NCBI GenBank assembly: GCA_021806865.1
Contig: JAKAPU010000015.1
Location: forward strand, 1 to 29,021
Reading direction: 5' to 3'
Source: an archaeon
GTDB lineage: Archaea; Thermoproteota; Nitrososphaeria; Nitrososphaerales; CADDZS01
DNA: 29,021 bases
Shown here: piece after piece, positions 7,609 through 16,193 of the stretch
How positions within the stretch are numbered: position 1 is the stretch's first letter
Layout of the letters: the number at the start of each line of letters is the position of its first letter
Program-made: the position numbers and the translations under genes
Notes under the pieces: generated by a model
What the model was told of the DNA's origin: nothing
What the model saw: the letters and a program-made list of their open reading frames with translations, nothing else
The model's database searches: none

Positions 7609-9246
7609 ATGGATATACTGACAATTGGGCTAGCCACTGCGGCTACAATAGCAAGGATTCTCGTTCTCATCGGGCTATCCATTGTGACGGGCTGGCTGTT
7701 GGGCTACATATCAATCAAGAACAGGCGATTTGAGAGTGCATTCGTTCCTATTGTCAATGTGTTAGAATCGATACCAGTCATCAGTTTCCTCCCAATAGTC
7801 CTGATCATTTTCATCTATAATCTGGGAAACGGTATTGGAGTGGAAATAGCAGCCGATTTTCTTGTATTCGATGCCGTCGTGTGGAACATCTGGATAGGCA
7901 TTTACCAAGCCTTCAAGACGGTGCCGGAGAATCTTGTCGAAGTTTCGCAAAATTACAGACTAGGTTCACTTAGAACTTTGCGGCTGTTGTATATTCCGCA
8001 TTCTATTCCAAGAATTTCTTCCAACATTTTTTCAAGCTTCGCTGACGCGTTCTTTTACATAACAGTAAGCGAGATATTCACGGTCGGCGTCGATACTTAC
8101 AGGACGTTTGGTATTGGAACAATAATAGCCGTGGCCACGGAGGCGAGAGATTTCACCACGGTGTACTACTCGCTTCTTTTCATTGCAGTCGGCGTAGTTG
8201 CCATGACAGCCCTCATCTCGATGTTTAGCAAACGTGCTGTTGCAAAGTACGGAGTTGATACAGCAGGCGAGATAAGACGCCGCTCCGGAGAGGGTGGCCA
8301 TCACTATGATCGGTGGCTTCAGCTGCAACGCCGAAGGAAGCAAATTTCGAAGTACACCTCAAAGATCACAGTTCGCCAGACTCGTAGCGGTGAAATGGAT
8401 GAACTCGCTGATGATTCTCAGAGACGATCTTTGTTGTCGACCGCAGCAAAGTTGGCAGGGTTGTCAGTGGTCGCAGTTATTTTCGCATACTTGATCTACT
8501 CTTCAGTAATGCTTGCGATTTCAGTACCGATTGATGAATGGAAGGGCTTCTTAGCAATCACTCCTTTCCTACTGTATGCGATGGGAGCGGATTACGTAAG
8601 AGTGGCGATAGTAACTCTAGCGGCTCTTGCGCTCGCCGTTACACTGGGCTATTATATGGCAACGCACCGCAAGGCTAGCACCGTCCTAGCTCCTTTGATC
8701 CAAATCTGGGCTGCCTTTCCGGCCCCTACTTACTTCCCTCTAATCTTCCTTGCAACATTCTCATTTCTGAGTACCGCACTGCCTTTCTGGTATGGAGAAC
8801 TATACATATTCTTTCTTGCTTTCATCAGCTGCTTTTACTACGTCTTTTTTGATTTCTGGATAGGAGTTCAGGCAATACCTTCAGAATTCTGGGAGGTGAT
8901 GCAAAATCACGAGATAGGATTCTTCACTCGCATGAGGCGAATAATTCTACCTGCAACTTTCCCATATTTGATTACGGGTCTATCAAGCACAATAAACAGC
9001 TGCTGGGCAGGTCTCGCAATTGGAGAGTTCTGGCCGCTGATCGACGGCAAGCATTCTCTCTACGCAGGTGTTGGTATGATGAAATTCATAACTTCGAATA
9101 TGGCAAGCGGTCAAATTGGAGATGCGGCATGGGTCTCTTTGATCTTTGCCATCGTCGTCGCGCTTTACGGGATTTTCTTTACTAGGAATCTGATGGACTT
9201 GGCTCGAAAGAAGTACGTGGTCGAGGAGGGGATATATGCGGCGTAG
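7609..9246 (+). CDS. ABC transporter permease, two fused BPD_transp_1 domains
   Basis: At 545 residues this is about twice a normal importer permease and holds two homologous membrane domains. The first (about 1-215) carries the cytoplasmic coupling loop SQNYRLGSLRTLRLLYIPHS; the second (about 280-535) carries MQNHEIGFFTRMRRIILPAT. A charged linker of about 65 residues rich in Arg and Lys joins them. Each domain has several hydrophobic helices with the expected SIP or AFP segments before the loop. It would form the whole translocation pore with a dimer of the preceding ATPase. No substrate-binding protein gene lies beside it, so the binding partner, if any, is encoded elsewhere. The family is nitrate/sulfonate/bicarbonate-like; the substrate is unknown. 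Confidence 0.9.
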   Translation: MDILTIGLATAATIARILVLIGLSIVTGWLLGYISIKNRRFESAFVPIVNVLESIPVISFLPIVLIIFIYNLGNGIGVEIAADFLVFDAVVWNIWIGIYQAFKTVPENLVEVSQNYRLGSLRTLRLLYIPHSIPRISSNIFSSFADAFFYITVSEIFTVGVDTYRTFGIGTIIAVATEARDFTTVYYSLLFIAVGVVAMTALISMFSKRAVAKYGVDTAGEIRRRSGEGGHHYDRWLQLQRRRKQISKYTSKITVRQTRSGEMDELADDSQRRSLLSTAAKLAGLSVVAVIFAYLIYSSVMLAISVPIDEWKGFLAITPFLLYAMGADYVRVAIVTLAALALAVTLGYYMATHRKASTVLAPLIQIWAAFPAPTYFPLIFLATFSFLSTALPFWYGELYIFFLAFISCFYYVFFDFWIGVQAIPSEFWEVMQNHEIGFFTRMRRIILPATFPYLITGLSSTINSCWAGLAIGEFWPLIDGKHSLYAGVGMMKFITSNMASGQIGDAAWVSLIFAIVVALYGIFFTRNLMDLARKKYVVEEGIYAA

Positions 9247-9319
9247 CATTTGGAAGTTCGTTCGAAACTTGTGTCGCACGTCAGACAGAGAGTTCCTTGA
9301 AAGCTTTTGACGATGACTA

Positions 9320-9338
9320 GTTCACGAATTTCGTGAAC
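9320..9338. repeat. perfect 19-base palindrome after the ABC transporter
   Basis: Arms GTTCACGAA and TTCGTGAAC are exact inverse complements around one central T. It lies 73 bases after the permease stop, between two convergent genes. It is not followed by a T-run, so it looks more like a dimeric regulator site than a simple terminator. Confidence 0.7.
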
Positions 9339-9369
9339 GTGCCGATGTAAGAGCAAGTCCATACAGATT

Positions 9370-9402
9370 CAATCTCAGATAGCGCCTAATCTTGGGAGAT
9401 TG
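9370..9402. repeat. inverted repeat CAATCTC...GAGATTG containing a copy of the 16-base repeat
   Basis: CAATCTC at 9370-9376 pairs with GAGATTG at 9396-9402. Nested inside, AATCT-TGGG-AGATT (9388-9401) is a second dyad. It sits in the 280-base gap between the convergent permease and winged-helix regulator genes; apart from this and the 19-base palindrome nothing else is seen in that gap. Confidence 0.45.
9385..9400 (+). repeat. 16-base direct repeat, copy 1
   Basis: CCTAATCTTGGGAGAT here recurs exactly at 10351-10366. The two copies flank the winged-helix regulator gene. Each copy contains the dyad ATCT-TGGG-AGAT. Confidence 0.8.
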
Positions 9403-9526
9403 ATACCTACAAAGACTTTCACACTTACCTGTTTATTGGGCCTCTTCTTGTGCTCTTTCTTATGAGAGGCGACATGCCTCTCCAGAATCATAGAACTTTG
9501 GTGAAGAGTACGACTGATCTAGTCTT

Positions 9527-10147
9527 CTATCTACCTTCGCCAGTACCAAGTGCGTATTCTTTCTCAGCCAGAAACTCTTCGAATTCCTTAGATTCGGATA
9601 CAAAGCTATCAAAGGCTCGGAGAATCGTTGCGTAAAAAAATTCCACTGCCTCGTGGCTGCGGTTACACTTTGGACAAATATTTTCCGGGTCGACTCTTGG
9701 AAGAAACATTCTCAATTCAGGTTTTCGCGAAAAGTCCTTGTAGACTTTGGCAACCACCTGTAGCAAATCATTCTTGAGAATTTCGTTTATGGATTTAATC
9801 TCTCCATGTATTGTCAGAGCCTCAAGAAATTGTGTTTCAACTGCATACTTTCCCCACGTACTTTTATCGCAAAGGTACCTTCTCTTTCGCTCATTCTTCG
9901 GCCTTTTTTCTCTTGGATAAATGAATACGAAGTTTAGCCTTCGAAGCTCTTTGAGGATCGAGTAGACGATACTTGGTGGGAGTTTCAGCTCCTGCGAGGT
10001 TTCTTCCGCAGTTGCTCCCTTTGCCCCTGCCTTGCGCAGATAGTCCATAACGTTCCAGGTGGAATCCTTCGACAATATGTCTGCCTCTGATGGCGAGGTC
10101 ACAGGAAAGTGAGTCAGGTATATCTTAGAACTCTTCCGAACGGCCAA
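9527..10147 (-). CDS. winged-helix transcriptional regulator with a C-terminal Cys/His motif
   Basis: A 206-residue protein. Residues 28-92 form a winged helix-turn-helix: TWNVMDYLRKAGAKGATAEE, then a recognition helix around LPPSIVYSILKELRRLNFV and a basic wing KRPKNERKRR, similar to the TrmB/ArsR group. The C-terminal part (about 95-206) is helical and contains CPKC-x3-H (158-165), a possible half zinc site or dimer metal site. I do not recognise a named family. The start taken is TTG at 10145-10147, supported by a TATA-like CTTAAAAATC (plus-strand reading) about 20-25 bases upstream; an internal ATG at residue 34 would cut the HTH. It lies 229 bases downstream of the Ehr operon on the same strand and is flanked by two copies of a 16-base repeat. 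Confidence 0.7.
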   Translation of the reverse strand: MAVRKSSKIYLTHFPVTSPSEADILSKDSTWNVMDYLRKAGAKGATAEETSQELKLPPSIVYSILKELRRLNFVFIYPREKRPKNERKRRYLCDKSTWGKYAVETQFLEALTIHGEIKSINEILKNDLLQVVAKVYKDFSRKPELRMFLPRVDPENICPKCNRSHEAVEFFYATILRAFDSFVSESKEFEEFLAEKEYALGTGEGR

Positions 10148-10350
10148 ATTGTTTCTTGATTTTCTTAAAAATCTGAGAATTTGAGTTTTTCCAAAACAAA
10201 GATTTGTCTTCCAATCTTTTTCGAAGCGCGCCGTCGCGCATAGTATACATCAAGATCGTGGAAATGAAAAAACGTGACGGGACTGTAGTATCAAGACTGG
10301 GTTCCGGCAAGCGAGTTCTGCAAAATGTAACTTGCCTATTCCATGCGTGA

Positions 10351-10366
10351 CCTAATCTTGGGAGAT
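10351..10366 (+). repeat. 16-base direct repeat, copy 2
   Basis: This is an exact copy of 9385-9400. It lies 10 bases past the stop of the small-subunit gene and about 200 bases upstream of the winged-helix regulator start, so it could be an operator or a duplicated end mark. Confidence 0.8.
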
Positions 10367-10376
10367 GTCCACGCTG

Positions 10377-11295
10377 CTATCTTGATGTGACAGTTGTTTT
10401 CAGCCTGCCAACTGCTAGAAGGATTCCATAAAGCAGGGCCTCTGGTCGTGGAGGGCATCCAGGAATGTAGACATCAACAGGAACGACGGTGTCGATTCCT
10501 CCGGTCGTTGCATAAGTATTTCCCAAAAATCCCTCCACTGCAGGCGCACGCGCCAACTGCAATAACTAACTTTGGTGTCGGAGTGGCGTTATACGTTCTC
10601 TCAAGAGCAATCTTCATGTTTCGTGAAGCAGGTCCAGTCACCATCAATATGTCGGCGTGCCGCGGAGAGGCAACAAAGTGAACGCCAAAACGCTCGATGT
10701 CGTAAAAGGAGTTGTTCAGCGAGTTCATTTCAACTTCGCAACCGTTGCATGATCCGGCGTCAACTTCTCTAATCGCGAGCGATTTTCCGAATAATTTCCA
10801 TATTTTTTCGCTCAGCTTTCCGCCAATCTCTTCATACGCTGTCTGGTTTGCAGGATCTGCCCCGAAATCCTCTGGGACAATAATCATCTCTCTCCTGCTT
10901 CGAGTTGGAAGGGCAAACTCATTCTCAATCCTGAAGAACTCCGGGTAGCTTTCTTGGCACTTTCCACACATTATGCATTTGCCATTGTCTATAGAAAACT
11001 TGGGAACCGAGTCGTCACTAGATTTCAAGGGGTCGATAGGGTCCACTCTTATTGCTCTGCTAGGGCAAATCACTTCGACAACCTTTCCTAAATCTGCTCT
11101 GATTCTTTCTCCTTCTGAGTCGTCCCTAGTCACTCTCGCATCAAGGACAATCTTGCCTCTGTAGCTCGAGGCAACAAGCTTTGCCGTAGTACTAAGTAAT
11201 ACAGGAAGTGTGACCACATGGTTGCTCAATATGCTGTCTCCAGTCGGGGGTTTTGAGTTTTGCAATTTCTTCATTCCTTCTTCATCTCGCACCAT
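10377..11295 (-). CDS. Ehr complex small subunit: ferredoxin domain fused to NuoB/HyfI-like domain, with an apparent frameshift
   Basis: This is the electron-transfer small subunit of the hydrogenase-related complex. The N-terminal half has a ferredoxin domain with ICP (Cys77) and CIMCGKC (107-113). The C-terminal half is NuoB-like: [13 protein letters not shown] (Cys183, Cys186), GACACSGG (Cys250/252) and, in another frame, [19 protein letters not shown]. The four cluster cysteines are therefore all present, but the reading frame changes near 10518-10529: one extra base in the minus-strand run ATTTTTGGGAAAT shifts IFG away from [18 protein letters not shown]. Without that base the product is about 305 residues, ending at TAG 10377-10379; with it translation stops at 10474 and the fourth ligand is lost. 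A sequencing error is the simplest explanation; recent mutation or programmed shifting are alternatives. It is the last gene of the operon, 2 bases after the large subunit. Confidence 0.85.
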
Positions 11296-11297
11296 TC

Positions 11298-12998
11298 TTA
11301 CAGGTCATTCCCTGAGTATGAAAGATCGAAGCTCTTGTTGACAAGCGGGAAGTCAGGGACGATGTCATTTAGGACGGCATGCTCTATCGCGGGCCAGTTG
11401 CAGAATGACGCCGTCCTCACCTTAAACCGAGATATTGTTTTACCATCCATCCCAAGCATCACCCACACCAATGTCTGCCCTCTATGTGATTCTGAGTATC
11501 CAAGTGCGCTTCCAAAGGGCTCCAGTCCTTGTTTCAGGTTAGGCGAAGCGAAATCGGTTACGTCGTCTCCAAGGTTAGATGATAGTTCTTGTACGATAGA
11601 TAGAGAGTCTGTGACTTCCTCTACGCGCAGATTGAACCTTGCCATTACATCTCCTTGCCGCTTTTGAAGTTCGATCTCACGAGCAACTCTTTCCCTTGCT
11701 GAACCTCTCCTTTTGTTCGTTATTTCATCGTAAGCAGCGTATGGATGGTCAATTCTCGTGTCGATGTCGACACCTGCACACCTTGCCGCGACCCCTACAA
11801 TTTGCAGATCGGTTGCAACCTCTCTTGATACGGCTCCTGTTCGCAAGAGCCTATCAACAAAAGAAGATTTGTTTTTGAGCATCAAGATCACCTTGTCGAA
11901 GTCCTTTTGGACTGACGTACACGTTGCCTGCAGCTCCTTCGTCTCCTCTTCTCTTGGGTTTATGCCAACGCCACCAATTCTGTTTACACCGAACAGTAAC
12001 CTGCTTCCGGAAATCTTTTCGTTTAACTGCATCATCCGTTCCTTCAGTATGTTGAGCCTTGAAGCGCCATACGCAAAGCCAACATCTGTTGAAATGCCTG
12101 CCAGGGTTCCGATGTGGTTGTATATCCTCTCCATTTCGGCGCACATTGCTCTTATTCGAGCAGCTCTCCTGGTAGGTTTGAAGTCTGCTATCTTCTCCAC
12201 GGCTTGACAATACGCCGTAGAGTTTGCAACAGATTCGTCGCCTGCAATCCGCTCGCTCAGGAGGACAGCGTCCTCCAGCGTCATTGTTTCGGCGAGCTTT
12301 TCAACGCCTTTGTGTGTGTAAAATAACCGTGTTTCGAGATTCAGTATATTCTCGCCCAAAATGCTGAACCTGAAGTGACCGGGTTCTATGATTCCTGCAT
12401 GGACAGGCCCGACTGGTATTTCGCAGACACCCTCACCGTCAACTTTCGCGAAGTCATAATTCGTGCTCCTGTCCATTGTTGTCTTCGTCAAGATATCGAA
12501 CTCCTTTCTGAGTGGATAGACTCCGCGCGGCCAATGTTCGTGAAGTACTAACGGACGAGTATCAGGGTTACCGACCGGAACGAGTCCAAACATGTCCATT
12601 ATTTCCCGCTCGTACAATGCGGCGGAAGGTATCTGCAGAGCTATGCTAGGAAACGCAGAGCTCTGGGGTGGGTTCATTTCTGCTGTTGCAAATACGAAAG
12701 CATCCTTCGCATAGCCATTCAAACCAAGCTCAAACACGTACCTGAGGACAAAATGATCTCTTATAGCACGCTCGTCACTACACATAACCATCGCAAATCG
12801 ATAACCGAGCTTCCGATACAGAGCATCGCAGGCAGTTGGGATAGATTGCGGTGTTTTGAGTGCCACATGTATCTCATTTTCATTTTTTACGAAGACCGAT
12901 TTGACAAGTTGTTCACCAATTGCTTCGCAGATCTCTTTGGGCCATTCGTCTTGCCCGGATTCAATTGGGCCTTTGTCGCCCAAAGATTCTCCAGCCAT
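11298..12998 (-). CDS. Ehr complex large subunit: NuoC-like domain fused to a nickel-less hydrogenase-like domain
   Basis: A 566-residue protein with HycE/HyfG architecture. Residues 1-170 are NuoC-like (YEREIMDMFGLVPVGNPDTR, HWPRGVYPLRKEF); the rest is the NuoD/large-subunit fold starting at PVGPVHAGIIEPGHFRF. Real group 4 NiFe hydrogenases bind nickel with RxCGxC and DPCxxC. Here the first site reads RIAGDES (250-256) and the last reads DLSYSGNDL (558-566), with no cysteine in either. The chain ends right at the second site, with no tail for a maturation protease. It therefore cannot hold a NiFe centre and belongs with energy-converting hydrogenase-related (Ehr) complexes. The cavity may bind another electron or proton carrier. 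It starts with ATG, 2 bases after the HyfF-like stop. Confidence 0.93.
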   Translation of the reverse strand: MAGESLGDKGPIESGQDEWPKEICEAIGEQLVKSVFVKNENEIHVALKTPQSIPTACDALYRKLGYRFAMVMCSDERAIRDHFVLRYVFELGLNGYAKDAFVFATAEMNPPQSSAFPSIALQIPSAALYEREIMDMFGLVPVGNPDTRPLVLHEHWPRGVYPLRKEFDILTKTTMDRSTNYDFAKVDGEGVCEIPVGPVHAGIIEPGHFRFSILGENILNLETRLFYTHKGVEKLAETMTLEDAVLLSERIAGDESVANSTAYCQAVEKIADFKPTRRAARIRAMCAEMERIYNHIGTLAGISTDVGFAYGASRLNILKERMMQLNEKISGSRLLFGVNRIGGVGINPREEETKELQATCTSVQKDFDKVILMLKNKSSFVDRLLRTGAVSREVATDLQIVGVAARCAGVDIDTRIDHPYAAYDEITNKRRGSARERVAREIELQKRQGDVMARFNLRVEEVTDSLSIVQELSSNLGDDVTDFASPNLKQGLEPFGSALGYSESHRGQTLVWVMLGMDGKTISRFKVRTASFCNWPAIEHAVLNDIVPDFPLVNKSFDLSYSGNDL

Positions 12999-13000
12999 GC

Positions 13001-14530
13001 TTATCCCAAGACCTTCATCGCGTCAGTTATTAGGGTGCGCAGCGTCTCGGGTAGGTAGAACCCGAGGATTATTGTTAGGACACACAGTATAGCCATTGGA
13101 ATTACAGCGAATAATCCAAGGTCATCCTGCTTCATCTCATTTTTGGGGTTCCCGAAGACCATCTTGATCACATGTTTTGTGAAACCAGCGAAAATCACAA
13201 CCAGTAGGAGAGCAACGAGAGCAGAAGCGAAGAACTGGCCGCTGCTGAAACCATAGCTCAAAATGGAGAACTCGCTTGAGAATATGTTGAAAGGAGGCAT
13301 TCCGACTATGGCCAATCCACCAATCAGGAACAGAGTGCCAGTGATTGGCATCGTCTTGATCACGCCAGTGATCTCAGACATTGCCTTTGTCTTGTATTTC
13401 TGACTGATAGTGCCGCTGGCAAAGAACATCAGTGGTTTGACCACTGAATGATTGATCATTTGTAGAAGAGCTCCATAGAAACCACCGAAGCCGATCGCAA
13501 ATGAAACAAGCCCCATGTGTTCGACGCTTGAGTATGCGAGCATGCGCTTCATGTCCTTTTGAAAATAAATCGAAGCGGCGGCAATGCCGACGGATATTAT
13601 TCCCATCGCTATCAGTAACTCGTTCGAAAACAACGTGCCGATTGCATTACTGCTTATCACCTGAAACCGGATGATTGCATACAGCGCGCAGTTCAGAAGT
13701 ACGCCTGACAGAAGTGCACTAACTGGTGTTGGTGCTTCACTGTGCGCATCCGGGAGCCAAGTGTGCATTGGCGCAAGGCCAGCTTTCGTGCCATAACCCA
13801 CCATTACAAAGACGAATGCGAGTTTGACGATGTTTGGATCAAGCAGCTTCCCGTATTCAATCATGGTAGTCCAGTTCATTGTGTCACCGACAGTCATGTG
13901 GTCGGACCCGTGAGATGCGCTCATTGTTGCATAGTTAAAAAGCACCGTCCCAAAGAAAGCAAGCGACAGACCAATCGTGGCTAGGATCAAGTACTTCCAT
14001 GCGGCTTCGATCGCGTTTCCACTGTCGTAGAGCATTATCAGCAGGACGGAGACTAGGGTGGTGGCTTCGATTGCTATCCACATCAAGCCAGTGTTGTTGG
14101 AGATCGGGACAAAGAGCATGGTGAAGAGAAAGGCATTAAACAATTGATAATACCTGAGGAGCCGCCTTTCGTCGAGTATGCCATTCTCGTACTGTCTTCC
14201 CATGTAGTTAATCGAATATAGGGCGGAAACAAACCCCAGCCCAGCAATAGGGATCAGAATCACTGCGCTGAATGCATCTGCGTATAGAAGCTGACCGCTA
14301 AATGCAGAAACGCTACCTTGCTCAATTATGCTAAAGACTAGGACAATTACCTGGATCAGGATCAGGAACGTCGAAACAGCCGTGATTGCTTGAATTGCTC
14401 CCCTCCTCCGAAGAACAGTAACCAACGCGCAGCTGATCAATGGCGTGAGTAGCAATGTCAGCAGCAACAGTCCGGCAGACCCAGAGATACCGCTTGTGAG
14501 GACGGCGCTCGAAAAATACTCTGTTGTCAT
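13001..14530 (-). CDS. Ehr complex antiporter-like membrane subunit (HyfF-like)
   Basis: A 509-residue integral membrane protein of the NuoL/M/N and MrpA/D antiporter family, with about 14 hydrophobic helices. The diagnostic segment GYGTKAGLAPMHTWLPDAHS is followed by PTPVSALLSGVLLN, and an acidic residue lies in helix 5 (MWIAIEATTL). The HSEAPTPVSALLSG wording and the asparagine where NuoM has a lysine fit the HyfF group. Such subunits carry protons or sodium across the membrane, driven by electron transfer in the peripheral arm. It starts with ATG at 14528-14530, 7 bases after the HyfE-like stop, and runs to 2 bases before the large subunit. It provides the second ion channel of this complex beside the HyfB-like subunit. 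Confidence 0.93.
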   Translation of the reverse strand: MTTEYFSSAVLTSGISGSAGLLLLTLLLTPLISCALVTVLRRRGAIQAITAVSTFLILIQVIVLVFSIIEQGSVSAFSGQLLYADAFSAVILIPIAGLGFVSALYSINYMGRQYENGILDERRLLRYYQLFNAFLFTMLFVPISNNTGLMWIAIEATTLVSVLLIMLYDSGNAIEAAWKYLILATIGLSLAFFGTVLFNYATMSASHGSDHMTVGDTMNWTTMIEYGKLLDPNIVKLAFVFVMVGYGTKAGLAPMHTWLPDAHSEAPTPVSALLSGVLLNCALYAIIRFQVISSNAIGTLFSNELLIAMGIISVGIAAASIYFQKDMKRMLAYSSVEHMGLVSFAIGFGGFYGALLQMINHSVVKPLMFFASGTISQKYKTKAMSEITGVIKTMPITGTLFLIGGLAIVGMPPFNIFSSEFSILSYGFSSGQFFASALVALLLVVIFAGFTKHVIKMVFGNPKNEMKQDDLGLFAVIPMAILCVLTIILGFYLPETLRTLITDAMKVLG

Positions 14531-14537
14531 GGTTTCG

Positions 14538-15218
14538 TCAATCCTCCCTCAGATTCTCCAGCTTTTCCACATCTAGCGTGTCAAAGGTTAGACTCATTCT
14601 GATCAACAGCATTGCAGAGATGATAACCCCGACCAAAATGTCGACGAATATCCCCATCTCTATTATGAGCGAAGTTCCCGGCGTGAGCACGGTCGTAAAA
14701 AGGAAGAGGCCGTTCTCGCTTATCAACAGCCCGAGAACTTGATTCAGGGCTACTCTTCTGCTCACCATGACAAAAAGTCCTATCAAGAAAAGGGAAATAG
14801 AGACAGGCAGGTATGCCACCACTGCAGCCCCTGCACTGATTTGCATCCGTTCCACAAGAAAATACGACAGTGCAACAAGTCCTGCAGAAATCAACACGGA
14901 CATCCTAAGGCTCACATACGGGTTGGTCTCCGTCTTTATCTCAAGCTTGAGCCTGCGCGTCGTGTACGTGAGTACCCAGGGGATGAAGAATCCTTTGATG
15001 ATCAGAGTTAGAGCAGCGGCTATGTATATTTCCCAGATACCAGTGTAGTAAGCGATGATTGATGTGACTAGAGAAAGAGCTATTGCTTGGTATCGATACG
15101 CATGGAGCCAGTCAAGAAAATCGCGCCTGACGATCACACCAAAGGTTGCCACGAGGAGTAGTGCTGTTGAGACTCCTAGAACATCGAATTGTGGAAAGCT
15201 CGTTTCTTTTCGCCTCAA
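14538..15218 (-). CDS. Ehr complex membrane subunit (HyfE-like)
   Basis: About 226 residues, almost entirely hydrophobic, with roughly seven membrane helices. It includes ISENGLFLFTTVLTPGTSLI and an acidic helix IEMGIFVDILVGVIISAML, which resemble HyfE (the NuoK-like part of formate hydrogenlyase-type complexes). The likely start is TTG at 15216-15218: it overlaps the HyfC-like stop (TTGA), a usual coupling arrangement, and gives a protein near the E. coli HyfE length. A longer reading to 15296 would add about 26 polar residues overlapping the neighbour and is less likely. By position in the operon it links the NuoH-like and antiporter subunits. HyfE family assignment rests on motif memory and gene order. 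Confidence 0.85.
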   Translation of the reverse strand: MRRKETSFPQFDVLGVSTALLLVATFGVIVRRDFLDWLHAYRYQAIALSLVTSIIAYYTGIWEIYIAAALTLIIKGFFIPWVLTYTTRRLKLEIKTETNPYVSLRMSVLISAGLVALSYFLVERMQISAGAAVVAYLPVSISLFLIGLFVMVSRRVALNQVLGLLISENGLFLFTTVLTPGTSLIIEMGIFVDILVGVIISAMLLIRMSLTFDTLDVEKLENLRED

Positions 15219-16192
15219 AGATAGAAAAACATGATACCGATTAGTGAACTGGACATGGCAATGACTAAGAGATCTGGTAGTCGGAACAATCTCCACTTCG
15301 CGACGCGCGTTTCAATGTACGCTACAAAAAATCCAATTGCCACTGTCTTTGCGACGTAGATGAACGGTGAAATGATAATGAGGCTCGTGAGTTGGTTGCC
15401 CGTAGATATCCCGAATGGCAGGAATATACCAGCGATCAGCGACATCAAAATGACCATTTTGACAGACTGCGCGAATTCAATTAGCGCCAAACTCCTGCCG
15501 GAATACTCTAGAATCATGGCTTCGTGAACCATCGTGAGCTCAAGATGCGTAGCGGGATTGTCAAATGGTACGCGTCCGGATTCTGCCATTAGGACGATCA
15601 GAATTGAAATTAGTGAGAAGATCATTGCAGGAGTTATCACTCCCAGTCCGGACGCATTGACTCCATTCGTAGCTCTTGTTACTATAGTGGATACATTTGT
15701 TCCACCATAAGTCAAAGATATTGGGAATATCGTGATGAAAAGCGCAGGCTCTAAGAGTGCAGAAAGCATCATTTCCCTACTCGCACCAAGTCCACCGAAC
15801 GTGCTCGCAACGTCCAAACCAGCAAGCATTGTGAAGAACCTTGCCAGTGAGAACAGACCCACCACAAGTAAGAGATCTCCTGCGAGACTCAATGGCGTGA
15901 ATGAGAAAAAGGTCGGTATGAAGACAGCAGCGGTTAAAGTGGCGGCGAAGACTATGAACGGTGTTGCTCTAAACAACCACGAACTCTGATCGGATACCAC
16001 CTCGTCCTTTCGAAGCAGTTTCACCAGGTCGAAATACGGCTGGAGGATGCTCGAGCCCAACCTCTTCTGCGACTTTGCTTTGACTTTTCTCATGATCCCG
16101 GTGATAAGCGGCGCAATGGCCAGTATCGCGAGGAACTGGAAAGCTCCTATCAGTACATTAATTATGTCAGCTGAGACAGTAGACGGCGCCAA
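15215..16192 (-). CDS. Ehr complex membrane subunit (HyfC/NuoH-like)
   Basis: A 325-residue membrane protein of the NuoH/HyfC family, which anchors the hydrophilic arm and forms the entry to the proton path. It has the cytoplasmic loop RLGSSILQPYFDLVKLLRK and the conserved AESGRVPFDNPATHLELTMV and HEAMILEYSGRSLALIEFA, with eight or so hydrophobic helices. Length matches HyfC. The start is TTG at 16190-16192, one base before the HyfB-like stop codon region, and its own stop overlaps the HyfE-like start. Because only one NuoH-like and two antiporter subunits are present, the membrane arm is of the formate-hydrogenlyase-2 type and smaller than that of complex I. Confidence 0.93.
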   Translation of the reverse strand: MAPSTVSADIINVLIGAFQFLAILAIAPLITGIMRKVKAKSQKRLGSSILQPYFDLVKLLRKDEVVSDQSSWLFRATPFIVFAATLTAAVFIPTFFSFTPLSLAGDLLLVVGLFSLARFFTMLAGLDVASTFGGLGASREMMLSALLEPALFITIFPISLTYGGTNVSTIVTRATNGVNASGLGVITPAMIFSLISILIVLMAESGRVPFDNPATHLELTMVHEAMILEYSGRSLALIEFAQSVKMVILMSLIAGIFLPFGISTGNQLTSLIIISPFIYVAKTVAIGFFVAYIETRVAKWRLFRLPDLLVIAMSSSLIGIMFFYL

Positions 16193-16193
16193 A

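Noticed and set aside
10125..10310. 61-codon minus-strand frame overlapping the start of the winged-helix regulator.
   Set aside because: No motif, and it overlaps a better-supported gene and its candidate TATA box.
15219..15296. Longer HyfE-like protein starting at 15296.
   Set aside because: It would overlap the HyfC-like gene by about 80 bases and add a polar, unconserved segment; TTG overlapping the HyfC-like stop is better.
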